DNA of 64,000 bases. Origin: Opeltia flavorubescens. Taxonomy: Eukaryota; Ascomycota; Lecanoromycetes; Teloschistales; Teloschistaceae. Made by a program: the position numbers and the translations under genes. Below the pieces are notes generated by a model. That model was not told the origin of the DNA and did not search any database. It worked only from the letters and a program-made list of their open reading frames with translations. The stretch lies in assembly GCA_000442125.1 (NCBI GenBank), contig KE546966.1, forward strand, positions 396,969 through 460,968, written 5' to 3'. Positions 1 to 9,051 of the stretch are shown here, in pieces; positions within the stretch are counted from its first letter, which is position 1, and each line of letters starts with the position of its first letter.

Positions 1-228
1 CACTTTTTGTGGGCTCTGATGATCATCGTAGAATGTTAGGCTAATGTGCATATTGAGAAAACGTGAGGAGACAAGGGGGATTATTTCTTGAAGTCGGACA
101 TTCGGCCAGGGATCACCGACCACAGAATCAAGCAATGTAGGGCTGAAGCAATGACTAAGCGGTGTAAGCCTCCTAGGTTTATTTGAGCATCGCATGGCTT
201 GCAGAACTTATTGATAGACACAATCGCC

Positions 229-1169
229 ATGCCTCCAAGCATTCCGAAAATTTTATGTAAATCATGGTTTCCAACATACCAAGCATCACGAGCCTTTTCA
301 CCGTTCCTACCATTCCTCTATCCACAACAGCGCTCAGCTTCCATCCTATCAAGCTTGTCAGATAAGAAGAGCGCATATAACAAAAAAATCAGACGAGGTC
401 GGGGTCCCTCATCAGGCAAAGGAAAGACAGCTGGACGAGGGTACAACGGACAGAAACAAAAGGGAACGGTGCCGCGAGGCTTCAATGGAGGCCAGACACC
501 GGATGAGGTGGTCCATGGCGTCAGGGGCTACAACAATGTGTATGTTCAATGGATCATCGGCCGTCAGCCGCTGAACGCCTTCGTAAGAAGACTGACGTGA
601 AAACTAGCTTCTCGGTGGATATGAAACCTGTGAACGTTGAAAAAATCCAAGCATGGGTTGAGCAAGGCCGCCTTGACCCTTCCAAGCCCATCACGGTAAA
701 GGAGCTTAACAAATCGCGCTGCATACATGGTGTCAAGGATGGAGTCAAGCTACTCGCGAAGGGTTCTGAACAAATCAAATCCCCACTCAATATTGTCGTC
801 TCGCGAGCTTCGGCCTCAGCAATAGCAGCAATTGAAGCGGCAGGAGGTTCCGTCACTACAAGATACTACACACCATTCTCTATCAAGCGGATAACTCGTG
901 GGGAAACAGATCCGATCCACTCTCTCCAGTCACAAATTCCTTTAGAAGCGCCAAAGGAACCCATTGCATATTCAAAGCGGCTGCCAGATCCTACAAGCAG
1001 AAAGGACATCGAGTATTACCGAGACCCAGCACATAGGGGATACCTGAGTTACCAATTGGATGAAGGTCAGGGCCCAAGCTTGTTTTTCAAAACACCGGGA
1101 ACAGGCAAGTTTGTGGCGAAGAAGGTGAAGAAGAAGGCTACTTCCGGGGCGGAAAATCGTATCTGGTGA
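229..1169 (+). CDS. MRPL10: Mitochondrial large ribosomal subunit protein uL15m (L15/MRPL10 type)
   Basis: Structural protein of the mitochondrial large ribosomal subunit, of the L15 family. Two exons, 229-539 and 608-1169. The intron (540-607, 68 bp) begins GTATGT, ends TAG and restores the frame as NNV|FSVDMKP. The N-terminal third holds the glycine-rich basic L15 signature (RRGRGPSSGKGKTAGRGYNG, then GFNGGQTP). The rest has the L15 core, including the VSRASASAIAAIEAAGG segment that is typical of the C-terminal half. The basic, hydroxylated N-terminus fits a mitochondrial presequence. I chose the ATG at 229 (MPPSIPKILC) because family members start with MPP; an in-frame ATG at 199 would add ten residues. 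The next gene lies on the same strand. Family assignment is secure; the symbol follows the yeast homolog. Confidence 0.9.
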
Positions 1170-1445
1170 ACGGGTTGTAACGCCCGAGTGATGCGCATTG
1201 TGAACTATAGTGAAGTCCAAAATATGAGCGAAATCATGTTGAGCGGTGGTATCGACTCGTTGAAGCATAGAACATTGAAATCTGTCACATTCATCGTTTA
1301 CTGATGGAGTCCGTGGTCAAAAATTGAACGGATCCAATGAACTCTCGTTTTCGATAGCACTCCGCCATAGACCATCAACCCAACCTTCTTAAATCCTACG
1401 GAGCCCGCCATCACCAAATTTCACGCATCACTCTAAATCCCCACC

Positions 1446-1878
1446 ATGGTCCATTCACCCCTCTCCTCCAGCTGATCATCTTGCTGACATCCAAACTTAG
1501 GCTAAAGACTCCGCCCACACCTACATCCACTTCTCCCAACCCCGCCACGCCGACCTCTTCGAGGTATCTTTCCCTCCTCTTTTGTCCCTGAAAATCCTCT
1601 CCCTCCACCTGCACGTTCCCCATCTTCAATCACTCACTCACCGATATTAGGAATTCACCCGTGCCCCTCATCTCCCCCATGAACCTATCTACGTTCCCCC
1701 GCACCTCCAACCACCGAATCCCGAAGACGAAGATGACGTCGTTCCAGACCAGCACGCTGCCTTCGGCATCCAGCGCGCGACGCAGGCGAAGCGAGAAGCT
1801 GCGTGGCGGGATTTGGGTCTGGAGGAGTTGATGAGGAGGGGCCCGAAGAAAGAGGAGAAGATAAGACTGCCACGATAA
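1446..1878 (+). CDS. Small conserved-looking protein of unknown function (about 97 aa)
   Basis: I do not recognise this protein. Two exons are clear: 1501-1563 (AKDSAHTYIHFSQPRHADLF) and 1651-1878, which opens EEFTRAPHLPHEPIYVPP after the phase-0 intron 1564-1650 (GTATCT...TAG). The C-terminus is charged (RATQAKREAAWRDLGLEEL, then RRGPKKEEKIRLPR). No ATG is available in frame inside these exons. The simplest start is the ATG at 1446 in a good Kozak context (CCACCATGG). That gives a one-codon first exon and a 52 bp intron (1449-1500) with a CTGAC branch point and TTAG acceptor but a poor donor (GTCCAT). An upstream coding exon is the alternative. Codon use and the amphipathic charged tail make it look like a genuine small gene. 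Size and charge would suit a small mitochondrial or ribosome-associated protein, but that is only a guess. Confidence 0.5.
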
Positions 1879-2049
1879 CTATGCCTATACGGACTGGAAA
1901 CTTGGGATGTGAACGAATGGAGAGTTGATATGCTGTAGGCTTGCGCAGGACATAATGGCCCTCAAAGAGGACATACGCATCAGCATATGAATTACATGAA
2001 TTGGTGCCACGAAAACGAAGGAATTACAAAATCAATATTTCATAAGACT

Positions 2050-4190
2050 TCATATCCTGATAACATCCACCCTCGCTCTTTCAAACAGCCGATGTCCAAC
2101 CAACGCGCCCTTGCTTCGCTCCTCATCCGACAATTTCCGTGGATACACCGTCATTTGCGCGTACGTGCCAGCTGCTTTACGCTTCGACAGCGGGCCTGGA
2201 TTGACCACGAGAACGTTTTCGACAACCTAGGAATTGTCAGCTTTATGTCTTATCACCATGTCTCAAAGCAAGGTAGACCATACCTTTGCAAATTGCGGTA
2301 AAGTACTCGGTTGAATGAGCATATCCGGTCTCGCCTCAAGCCATTCCCCAAGCTTCAGATAGCTCACATCAATCGGGGTGCCAGTGGCAACACCCTCGTC
2401 TGTCCCCGCCTTTGGCAACGAATTTCGATCAGCCGGCGGATACAGAGGGAAGAAGTGCCTCTGCTGGATTAGATGTCTCGGCAATCGCGCGAGCAGATTA
2501 CTTTCCTTTGGTTTGCCAACGAGGAGTTCTTCTCTTCTAAGTTCGTACAAGATATCCTGTGCTGAGATCGCTACAACGATCTCGTTGATAGAAATCGTTA
2601 CCGGATTTGATACCATCTTGGCTTGCTTCGGGAGACCGAGCTTCTTGCCCGGCATGTTGTCCTGGGGCCATGAGACATGTTTGTTCATGAGATCGCGTGC
2701 TGATGGCACGCAAACGATCGTAATGCTCGGTACTGCTTGCGCGAGAGCTTGTAACGGTTTTGCTATCAATACTCTGAAGGCATCCGCGAGGGTGGCCCTA
2801 TCCGGCTCAATGCTGGGATCATCAGGTAGATCGAAGTCGCCTGATGCCAGCAGTGGGTGTTCGGTATCAAAAAGCGGGCCGATCAGAACGAGCATATCTA
2901 CGGCCGTGTCCTCGGCTTTCTGGCACAGAGCGTGCAGTGGCTCAAAAGCCAGGTTGTCGTCCATAGTATACGGGCCCGAAGCGATGATGACATTCAAAGC
3001 CTTGGAGGGTGCACTGAAGTCGGCATTCTCTGATACTTCTAGGCGGTCATTCAGTGTGTCGAGATTTGACACATGAGAAGCTGCCGGCGCAAGAAGGGGG
3101 ATATCGAGGATCTCCTTTACTGAGAAGTATTCACCGGATGCGTTGATTCCTCGAACAGCCACAATCTGTCCAGGGAAGAACTCATATGCCATCGATTCGA
3201 GTTTCAACGGAACACGGATTCCAGCGCCGGTCCTCCGGGACGTCTCCAACACCAATGAGGCAGCATTAAGCTTCCCCTCGGGAGAATCTGATGCTATGCG
3301 TCCAACTGCGATGATCTCGTTTGTGGCTTGAGCCGCTGCATTCCCAAATGCTGAATCATCCAGACCGTGATGCGCTTGGATGAGCGATTGAAACTCATCT
3401 ATCCTATCATCGAGTACTTCCGAGGCTTCGGAGAGATGCATTGCCATCGGACGATACCTGAACTTTTTGAGGTCAGTATTCGCCGTGAGCTTCACTCGGG
3501 GTTCTGGATGTGGAGCTATCGGGGCTTCATGAGCGTCGAGATGGCCGTTGAGGGTTTCGATGATCTGGCCTGGATTTTGGCGCTCGGAGAACATGACCGA
3601 CCTAGGCATGAGGATCAGCACCACCGGTCTGCATACAAATGGTGGCGACTCACTGCTGGCCAGCTGGATCGGTGCGAGTTGGCAGAGACCTCCCATCGCT
3701 AGGAGAGCTTGCGGGATGCGCTTTGCTAAACTTCGGTACCAACGGTGTCTCGAAGTTTGACTTTCTTTTGGTGCCTCCACTTGCAGATTGCTGTATAGGA
3801 GTCACCCCATCAAGCCTAGAACATATGAGTATCTGCATCATATGTACTCCTGAGCTGTACACACATCCCAAACACATCTCCGCCTTTTGCGGCATTCCGT
3901 GGTGTGGCATATGCTCCCCTCTTGTCAACGCTGCGCATATGTGATTTCGTCCTTGCTTCGCGCTCCACCGTTTCCTGCAGCTCCTTTTTGAACGCTCGGA
4001 CAGTTGGCACGTCTAATCTGGTTTGCTCCTGACCCATCTTCATATTGTAGGATTCCCATTTGTAGAACAATTCTTCCGGGGATATCGCATGTAGTCGACA
4101 TATCGATTCCAGTTCGATTTTGACTTCGGGATGAGGTACGAAGTATTCATCGAGTTCATCTCCAATCGAAGCCTTAATTTTGCTCGGCAT
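2050..4190 (-). CDS. POL12: DNA polymerase alpha subunit B
   Basis: Regulatory B subunit of DNA polymerase alpha-primase, which starts Okazaki fragments. Four exons on the minus strand: 3865-4190, 3654-3815, 2284-3601 and 2050-2226; introns of 49, 52 and 57 bp. Product 660 aa, close to the yeast protein. The N-terminal helical region (EELFYKWESYNMKMG) is followed by the conserved TPRNAAKGGDVFGM segment, a variable linker, the OB-like region around FSERQNPGQIIETLNGHL, and the calcineurin-like phosphoesterase fold (DMLVLIGPLFD, then VSWPQDNMPG and VVNPGPLSKRKAAGTYAQM). The C-terminus VGHRLFERARVDVIRI ends the fold. The start at 4190 (MPSKIKASIG) fits the family; an in-frame ATG at 4244 would add 18 residues. 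It is divergent from the Sec14-like gene, and two ACGCGT boxes lie 109-126 bp upstream of its start. Confidence 0.93.
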
Positions 4191-4298
4191 TTTGACTCTG
4201 GATGAGATGGCTTGTGATTGGCAAGAAGGAACGTTATAGTCCAAGAGATACTACTAGAACAATAAAATCAGAAGTAGAGTACTATCGAGTAAAGTGGG

Positions 4299-4316
4299 AC
4301 GCGTCTACAAACGCGT
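4299..4316. promoter_or_regulatory. Paired ACGCGT (MluI cell-cycle box) in the POL12 promoter
   Basis: Two exact ACGCGT hexamers occur at 4299-4304 and 4311-4316, 12 bp apart, in the 316 bp gap between divergent POL12 and the CRAL-TRIO gene. In yeasts this is the core site of the MBF factor (Mbp1/Swi6), which drives G1/S genes including DNA polymerase alpha subunits. The boxes are nearer to POL12. Function here is inferred from the motif and its position. Confidence 0.55.
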
Positions 4317-4506
4317 CGGTGATAGAAGGAGCCGATTTACCGACATAATTTTTTAGCGGTTCGCTGCACCAGTCAACCATGAGGCTGAATCCTTCAACGA
4401 ATCCTTACCCAGCCTTCGGTATGGTATCCCAGGTCCTGAAAGCTGCTAGACTACAATTCTAGTATCGCTTTTGTAGAAGTTCTTCAGACCAGTTCACGCT
4501 CCCAAC

Positions 4507-5655
4507 ATGGCAGCTATCACCGAAACTCAGCAAAACCAAATGGCCGAAATCGGTCAGCTCGATAAGGCCAATGGCTCAATTGCAATCCAGGACTTGCATA
4601 CATCAGCTGCAAAGCTCTCAATAGCCGAAAATGCAACGGTCGATGGATCGGCGAACCCAGTCAAGACCCCATTTATCAACCCTTCTTCCGCCTCTAAACT
4701 CCCCACTGCTCCGTCACTCACCCCAGATCAATCAAAGAAATACGAACAACTCCTTGCCCTAGCCTCGTCCTGGACCCTCAAGCATCCCCCTACGCCCACT
4801 ACTCCCTCCGTTGCCATCTCAGACTCAGACCGCATGTGGATGACCCGCGAGTGTCTTCTTCGTTACCTCCGTGCAACGAAATGGGACGTCCAAGAGGCCG
4901 CAAACCGTGTACAAGCAACCTTGATATGGCGTCATCAATACGGCCTCGAGAAGCACACACCAGAATACATATCACCAGAAAACGCCACAGGCAAGCAAGT
5001 CATCCAGGGCTATGACACTGCTGGCCGACCATGCCTGTACCTCAACCCGGGAAAACAGAACACGGAAAGAAGCAACAAGCAAGTGGAACATCTGGTATTC
5101 ATGCTAGAGCGAACCCTCGACCTCATGCCCCCAGGACAGGAAACGTTGTCGCTTTTGATAAACTTCGATAAGAAAATGGGCGGTGAAAGGCCGCCTCTTT
5201 GGCAGGGAAAGCAGGTACTGAATATCCTTCAATCACATTACCCAGAGAGGCTAGGGATGTCGCTGGTGATCAACAGTTCGTTTTCCAGAGTCACACAAGG
5301 ATTAAGGTTACCCTGCTAACGATATTCACAAATAGTCCACTGGGTCGTCTGGACTTTCTTCAAACTCATCAACCCCTTTATCGATCCCGCAACGCGTGAG
5401 AAACTTAAGTTCGACCAGGATCTGAGGCAATTCGTGCCCCCGTCTCAGCTTTTGAAGACTCATGGCGGAGAGGTCAATTTTGAGTACGATCACGACGTGT
5501 ATTGGCCTGCATTGAATGAGCTCGCGGCGAAGAAGAAGGCAATGATGGTGGAGAGGTGGGAGAATGCAGGGAAGAAGATTGGAGAAAGCGAGTATTACTT
5601 GAGGGGAGGGGAGAAAGCGGTTGGAAATGGGGTAGTGGCGAATGGGCATGCGTAA
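4507..5655 (+). CDS. CRAL-TRIO (Sec14-like) phosphatidylinositol transfer protein, Pdr16/Pdr17-like
   Basis: Lipid-exchange protein of the Sec14 superfamily, expected to move phosphatidylinositol and related lipids between membranes. Exons 4507-5275 and 5336-5655; the 60 bp intron (GTTCGT...TAG) joins SLVIN to IHWVVWTFFKL. Product 362 aa. Residues 1-75 are low-complexity. The CRAL-TRIO N-terminal helical domain follows (TRECLLRYLRATKWDVQEA), then the lipid-binding domain (ERTLDLMPPGQETLSLLINF, VLNILQSHYPERLGMSLVIN, INPFIDPATREKLKFD), which is the signature that closes the Sec14 fold. The tail after LLKTHGGEVNFEYDHDVYWP is charged. The ERTLDLMPPG and HYPERLG wording is nearest to yeast Pdr16/Pdr17, but I would not assign an ortholog. 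Start is the first ATG after the intergenic gap, in the CCCAACATGG context. Confidence 0.88.
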
Positions 5656-6216
5656 TGGACTATGAGGCATGATATAGAATAGCTATTTGATATTTGTTAT
5701 TAGAGTAGACATAGACTTCATGCTCACGATAGAGAATTGTCCATGTCATCCTGAGGGATGAGTTGGGCTACCCAGCACAGATAGAATAGAACATCTGCTT
5801 TGCCATCGTCCTGTTTCTTCGCAAGCAAAGTTACCACGAGGATTTCACGGGGCATTCCTTCGATTCGAGTGACTCGAGAGACTGACTATCACCTCCTTCC
5901 TTCCGTCCGACCGTCAACAATCTTTCTTGAACTGGAGTTCGATTTCTAGCAGTCAAGGATGGCGCTTTGACCAGGCCATATATCGCTACGTCGACTTCTC
6001 GACTATCCGTGCTCCCACCGGAGGTCGAGACCATTTCGATAAGGCGATGTGATTAGTTGCTTATGCATGGTCGCGCGCATATATCGAGTTCTCATATTCC
6101 CTTCTAACCCTCTTGGCAGATGACAACCCGTGTCAATCTGTTATGCCAGTTACTTGCACATAGACTATGTCAATGTTGTAAAACATGCTTTCTACACGTC
6201 CACATTGAACATGTGT
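5656..6216. other. Convergent intergenic region, no gene seen
   Basis: This 561 bp gap separates the 3' ends of the CRAL-TRIO gene (+) and GCD2 (-). Short open frames on both strands lack an ATG-to-stop reading with recognisable protein wording. I see only likely 3' untranslated sequence from both sides. Confidence 0.5.
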
Positions 6217-7731
6217 TCAAGTGTTCGTACTCAACCTATGCACGACAGGCACCGAACTAGGCGGTAAGCTACCATACTCCGTGATAATCATATGGATGTA
6301 CTCTTCCGGCGTTACATCGTACATGAGGTTCAAGGCCTGGAAATTTGGCGCATCACGCCATTGATCAGGCGGTTCTTCCTTCGTCACTGTTGCTGATGAC
6401 GAAATACCAAGCTCTTCTGGTGGAGCAATCTCATTGATCGCGATACTATCCAGAGCGACTTTATCTGTAAACTTGACGCTTTCGCAAAGGACGATGACGG
6501 GAATGTCGGACTCCTTCGCCATCATAGCGACCATAGCCGTGCCAATACGTGAGTATAACCTGCCATTGGACATCATGGCGTGGGCGCCGAGAAACACTTT
6601 CGTAGCGTCTTGGATGACATGACTGAGGGTATGAGTAAGTGCATATTGGACTTGCAGGCCTAGATTTACAAGAGCGCGAGCGAGGTTTCGCCCTTCAAAG
6701 AGAGGATCGGAGTCGATGACAATGACGTGGAAGCTTTTTCCCTGCTGGTAAGCTTCAATGAGCGTTCGCTCAACAATGCTGCTCTTTGCGAAAGTTAAGA
6801 TGACGTCGCCGTCTTGGATTCTTGAGGAAGCGCTGCTAGCAATCGCTTGGCCGGCGACTGTTATACGTTCGCGGATAAAGCTGTCGATTGCAGAACACAA
6901 CTCGGATTTGGCTTTCGACTCAGGGTAGCTAGGGTCGATTTGAGAGATGGCTAGTTTGAGCCAGCGGATGGCATTGCCTTGGGATACTGATAGAGGCCGG
7001 CAGGAAACTAGGTAATCGATTTGGGTAGATAGGTGGAGGGTCAGATGGCGCGGAAGCGAAGTCCCAGGAGGAGTGCTGTAGGCGTTGATGACTCGTTTGA
7101 AGGCAAGGAGAGTTGATACGCAGCGGGCATTGCTTCCGCATATAACATAGTTACTCATTTGGAGACCGAGAGCCAGAATAGAGGGGTGAACATCTTTTCC
7201 AGCACCTGCCATTGATGTCCGTCTCGGGTNACCGTAAAGATGACTGAACAGCGAAACTTTCTTGACTTCATTCTTCGGTTCCGGAGGGGGTGCCTGGCTT
7301 GGTTGCTGGGATGGCCGTAATTGAAGCGGTTTCTGGGCATTGGCGGAGGAAGAACCGGTCCTCTTATGCTGTGTTTTTGTGCCAAGTGATTGGGATGGTT
7401 GAGTTATGGGTTCCTTTCCGGTGTTCCTTTTATCAGAATCTGGAGTGGTTCCCTTCGAAACATCTATCTGCTGCTCTTGCTTAGCCTGTGCTCTTTTGGC
7501 TGCCTTGTCAGCTTTTTTTCGTTTCTTCAGTTCAGCGACAGATTCTTTTTCATTCTTTGAGTCTGCGGATTTCACCGAGCTATCCTTTTGTCCATTCGGT
7601 AATGTTGATGAGGTGCTTCCTTGAGCGTTTGTTGTAGATTTCTGCTTTCTGTCTGGTGCGGCAGCCTCACTTGCTTCCTTTTTGATCTCCTTTTCAGTGC
7701 TCAGCGAGCCGTTCGCCATGCCGGAGCTCAT
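6217..7731 (-). CDS. GCD2: Translation initiation factor eIF2B delta subunit
   Basis: Regulatory subunit of eIF2B, the nucleotide exchange factor for eIF2, acting in the cytosol and in the integrated stress (general amino acid) response. Single exon, 504 aa. The first 165 residues are a Lys/Glu/Ala-rich disordered region (ELKKRKKADKAAKRAQAKQE). The IF-2B fold follows: GLQMSNYVICGSNARCVSTL, DGDVILTFAKSSIVERTLIE, VIVIDSDPLFEGRNLA, KVFLGAHAMMSNGRLYSRIG and the C-terminal NLMYDVTPEEYIHMIITEYG, all typical of Gcd2. One ambiguous base at 7230 leaves the residue after HLYG undetermined (Asn, Asp, His or Tyr). It is shorter than yeast Gcd2, mainly at the N-terminus, so an upstream coding exon is possible but not needed. 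It is divergent from LSM3, with 368 bp between the starts. Confidence 0.93.
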   Translation of the reverse strand: MSSGMANGSLSTEKEIKKEASEAAAPDRKQKSTTNAQGSTSSTLPNGQKDSSVKSADSKNEKESVAELKKRKKADKAAKRAQAKQEQQIDVSKGTTPDSDKRNTGKEPITQPSQSLGTKTQHKRTGSSSANAQKPLQLRPSQQPSQAPPPEPKNEVKKVSLFSHLYGXPRRTSMAGAGKDVHPSILALGLQMSNYVICGSNARCVSTLLAFKRVINAYSTPPGTSLPRHLTLHLSTQIDYLVSCRPLSVSQGNAIRWLKLAISQIDPSYPESKAKSELCSAIDSFIRERITVAGQAIASSASSRIQDGDVILTFAKSSIVERTLIEAYQQGKSFHVIVIDSDPLFEGRNLARALVNLGLQVQYALTHTLSHVIQDATKVFLGAHAMMSNGRLYSRIGTAMVAMMAKESDIPVIVLCESVKFTDKVALDSIAINEIAPPEELGISSSATVTKEEPPDQWRDAPNFQALNLMYDVTPEEYIHMIITEYGSLPPSSVPVVHRLSTNT

Positions 7732-8099
7732 AGCACCTGGTACGATCAGTAAGTAACAGTCAATAGAACGTTTTTTAGAGCTCTGAGTAATTCGGGGTGG
7801 ACTTGAAAGGAAGTTTTACGCGCAGCGGCCACTACCACGTCGGGCCGACAACCACCGATATAATCTTCGCATTCAGCAAGACCACTTTACTACTCCGTAA
7901 ACATATTTACTCTCTGATTTCATGGTGATATGAGCTCTCAGTCAATTAAGCTTGAAACCAGTCACCTGAAAGTTAGATCATTATGCTAGACAGCACCGAA
8001 TGTTTCTCAGACTGAAGCGCAAATATTCTATAACGCCCCTCTGAATCAACTTCAACCCAGGTCCAGGTCTAATCATCAAGCCCGTTACTTTGATCTGGA

Positions 8100-8559
8100 A
8101 TGGCCGATATTGGAGATGGTGACCAGGCAGCCGTTTCTGAACCTCTTGACCTTGTTCGACTTTCACTCGATGAAATTGTATTTGTAAAGTTAAGGGGCGA
8201 CCGAGAGTTAAAGGGCCGATTACATGTACCTACTTCCTAATCGTCTATCAAATTTCTTCGGAACGCTGACGAGCTATACAGGCTTACGATAGTCATTGTA
8301 ATCTCGTGCTGGGAGAGGTAGAAGAAACAATCTACTTGGTGGATGACGACGATGAGGATGACGAGGAAGTAAAGGTTTGTGAAAGCATTCTCAACGTAGT
8401 CAAGGCTAACATGCTCGGCTCTCCAGACGGTCAAGAAACAATCCGAGATGTTGTTTGTTAGAGGTGGGTGATTGCAATTCTAAGTTGTTGCACTCGATTG
8501 TCACTGATGCTTTTCTAGGCGATTCAGTCGTTCTCATTTCTCCGCAGCCTCCAAGCTGA
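8100..8559 (+). CDS. LSM3: U6 snRNA-associated Sm-like protein LSm3
   Basis: Subunit of the Lsm2-8 ring on U6 snRNA and of the Lsm1-7 ring in cytoplasmic mRNA decay. Four tiny exons, 8100-8225, 8282-8374, 8427-8463 and 8519-8559, with introns of 56, 52 and 55 bp, give 98 residues, the usual LSm3 length. Sm1 motif: [19 protein letters not shown] then [18 protein letters not shown]. An acidic loop [11 protein letters not shown] separates it from Sm2: [18 protein letters not shown]. The intron phases agree exactly across all joins, and the first ATG follows a stop-rich leader. No single exon is longer than 42 codons, so an open-frame scan misses this gene. It is divergent from GCD2. Confidence 0.93.
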
Positions 8560-9051
8560 GCTTCCCAGCATGATCTTAAGCATACGGCGTCATTACTTTG
8601 CCCTACCAAACTGTTGTATCATGGTTTGTGATGTGGCCAGAACATTCAGGTCTCCACAGCTAAAACAGTTTATCTTCTGGGCGTTCACGTGCTTGATCAA
8701 ATTCAAGCCCATAAAAAATGTGCGTGAACCATTCAGGATGTACTTTATCACTTTGAGATTCCCAATGCTACGAAATTGTTGTGAATAACCAATCGAGTCA
8801 TGAGATAATTGGCGTGTGAGTCAATGCAAAATGTACGTCATCGGGAATTTGACTCAGACCAATCGATAGACGTCCTTTCATCTTGCGCATTATAGAATTC
8901 CCATTGCCCTCGGATTGTAATGCACTGCGTGACTTGCAGGCTTATGGATTATGAATAAGATATCTCTATCGATCCGATGATATTACGAAAGCCATTCAGC
9001 ATCAGCCTTTACATCCTCATCCTACGTTGAACGCTCTAGGGTAAATGCACA
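8560..9051. other. Intergenic region between LSM3 and the GTPase gene
   Basis: A 492 bp stretch containing the 3' region of LSM3 and the promoter of the next plus-strand gene. A 72-codon frame at 8570-8788 has no recognisable protein wording and no splice partners that I can see. I annotate no gene here. Confidence 0.5.

Noticed and set aside
1-228. A minus-strand frame (179-376) and leader sequence before uL15m.
   Set aside because: It overlaps the uL15m start in antisense and has no protein-like character; the segment is probably the uL15m promoter and leader.
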